The notes below the pieces were generated by a model. The model was not told the DNA's origin. It was given only the letters and a program-made list of their open reading frames with translations, and did no database searches. A stretch of 64,000 nucleotides of DNA from Mycolicibacterium neoaurum VKM Ac-1815D (GTDB lineage Bacteria; Actinomycetota; Actinomycetes; Mycobacteriales; Mycobacteriaceae): the NCBI RefSeq assembly GCF_000317305.3, contig NC_023036.2, positions 4,712,001 through 4,776,000 of the forward strand. Reading direction: 5' to 3'. The translations under genes were made by a program, and so were the position numbers. Every line of letters starts with the position of its first letter. Positions within the stretch are counted from its first letter, which is position 1. Of the stretch, positions 63,366-64,000 are shown piece by piece.

Positions 63366-64000
63366 GTGGCCGACCATCTCTACTTCGCCTACGGCTCCAA
63401 CCTCTGCACCGACCAGATGGCCGCACGCTGCCCGGATGCCCGCGGCCCGGTCCGGGCGATGCTCGCCGATCACGACTGGTTGATCAACGAACGTGGCGTG
63501 GCCACCATCGAACCCGCCGCGGGTGCCGAGGTGCACGGGGTGGTGTGGCGGATCAGCGATGCCGACCTGGCCGTGCTCGACCGTGCCGAAGGGATCCCGG
63601 TCCGTTACCGGCGCGATCGCGCGACGGTCCATACCGACGACGGCCCCCGCGACGCCTGGATCTACATCGATCACCGCATCGAACCGGGTGCGCCCCGCCC
63701 CGGCTATCTGGAACGCGTCATCGCCGGGGCCACGCACCACGGACTTCCGCAGCGCTGGCTGGATTTCCTGGACCGCTGGCATCCCGCGAACTGGCCACGG
63801 GCACTGGCGCCGTCCGCGGCGCCGGGACCGCAGACCCTCACCGAGTTGTTGGCGGACCCGCAGGTGTCGGAGTACTCAATTCTGCGTGGACCGTTCGGTT
63901 TCCTGGCCATCCACGGCGGTGGGCTGGAACGGATGACCGATGTCATCGCCGAGCACGCGGCGGAGCAGGCGGGGGCGTCGGGGTACGTCGTGCGCCACCC
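63366..64000 (+). CDS. Gamma-glutamylcyclotransferase-like protein (truncated by window end)
   Basis: At least 211 residues, open to the end of the window. The N-terminus ADHLYFAYGSNL carries the YGSN substrate loop of gamma-glutamylcyclotransferase/AIG2-like folds, and the conserved acidic residue lies in VLDRAEGIPVRYRR (about residue 76). The region after residue 130 extends beyond the usual single domain and I do not recognise it. It starts at GTG 63366. Activity on gamma-glutamyl peptides is inferred from the fold only. The C-terminus is missing. Confidence 0.78.
   Translation, partial: MADHLYFAYGSNLCTDQMAARCPDARGPVRAMLADHDWLINERGVATIEPAAGAEVHGVVWRISDADLAVLDRAEGIPVRYRRDRATVHTDDGPRDAWIYIDHRIEPGAPRPGYLERVIAGATHHGLPQRWLDFLDRWHPANWPRALAPSAAPGPQTLTELLADPQVSEYSILRGPFGFLAIHGGGLERMTDVIAEHAAEQAGASGYVVRH

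Overview
This GC-rich window (about 65-70% G+C by eye) comes from a pigmented mycobacterium, most likely a fast-growing Mycolicibacterium-type species. I infer this from recognisable actinobacterial proteins (PerM, mycobacterial-order LigD, Lys-tailed Ku, UvrD1, AroQ-delta chorismate mutase) and from gene order. From memory, the backbone mirrors the M. tuberculosis stretch Rv0976c to Rv0926c: fadE13-accD2-accA2-fadE12-echA7, DUF1707 protein, VWA/MoxR pair, purH-purN-perM-Rv0954, LLM oxidoreductase, sucDC, M23 peptidase, uvrD1, chorismate mutase, pgi, SDR, Fpg, LLM oxidoreductase, ligD/ku, SDR and a DapB-like protein. Species-specific blocks are inserted into it. No database search was possible, so orthology is inferred from protein features and order.

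Layout. 1-8546: a tightly coupled acyl-CoA catabolic operon (AtuA-like protein, acyl-CoA dehydrogenase, carboxyltransferase, biotin carboxylase, second acyl-CoA dehydrogenase, enoyl-CoA hydratase) behind a sigma-A-like promoter with an operator. 8653-9228: DUF1707 protein. 9282-12657: MoxR ATPase and VWA protein. 12752-13759: alpha/beta hydrolase. 13835-18448: perM-purN-purH and the Rv0954-like membrane protein. 18505-24782: accessory genes (SfnG-like monooxygenase, LLM oxidoreductase, thiolase-like protein, TetR regulator, S9 peptidase). 24911-26991: sucCD. 27279-34806: M23 peptidase, membrane protein, uvrD1, chorismate mutase, aldehyde dehydrogenase, pgi. 34979-41281: collagen-like secreted protein, SDR, ThrE-type exporter with a tiny coupled membrane ORF, Fpg-like glycosylase, FUSC protein, holin-like protein, orphan cobF. 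41380-47269: AurF-like di-iron oxygenase, LLM oxidoreductase, methyltransferase, ROK regulator, MFS transporter, DUF5709 protein.

47510-54854 is the most distinctive region: a carotenoid operon crtE-crtI-crtB-methyltransferase-crtU-Rieske oxygenase, with idi convergent to it. CrtU points to an aromatic carotenoid of the isorenieratene (leprotene) type, but no lycopene cyclase lies in the window. crtE and idi each carry a SigF-like promoter whose -10 element ends exactly 11 nt before the start codon. A diguanylate cyclase lies upstream of idi on the same strand. 56191-61213 carries a VOC protein, RNase HI, an unknown protein and the NHEJ pair ligD/ku. 61455-64000 holds an SDR, a DapB-like protein and a truncated gamma-glutamylcyclotransferase-like gene.

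Cross-cutting signals: three KstR-type operators (19727, 42635, 61377) lie before three scattered redox genes; many genes show a leaderless architecture (TANNNT 5-8 nt before the start codon); and several long intergenic dyads occur, two sharing the same sequence. I saw no rRNA, tRNA, insertion sequence, integrase, CRISPR array or prophage.
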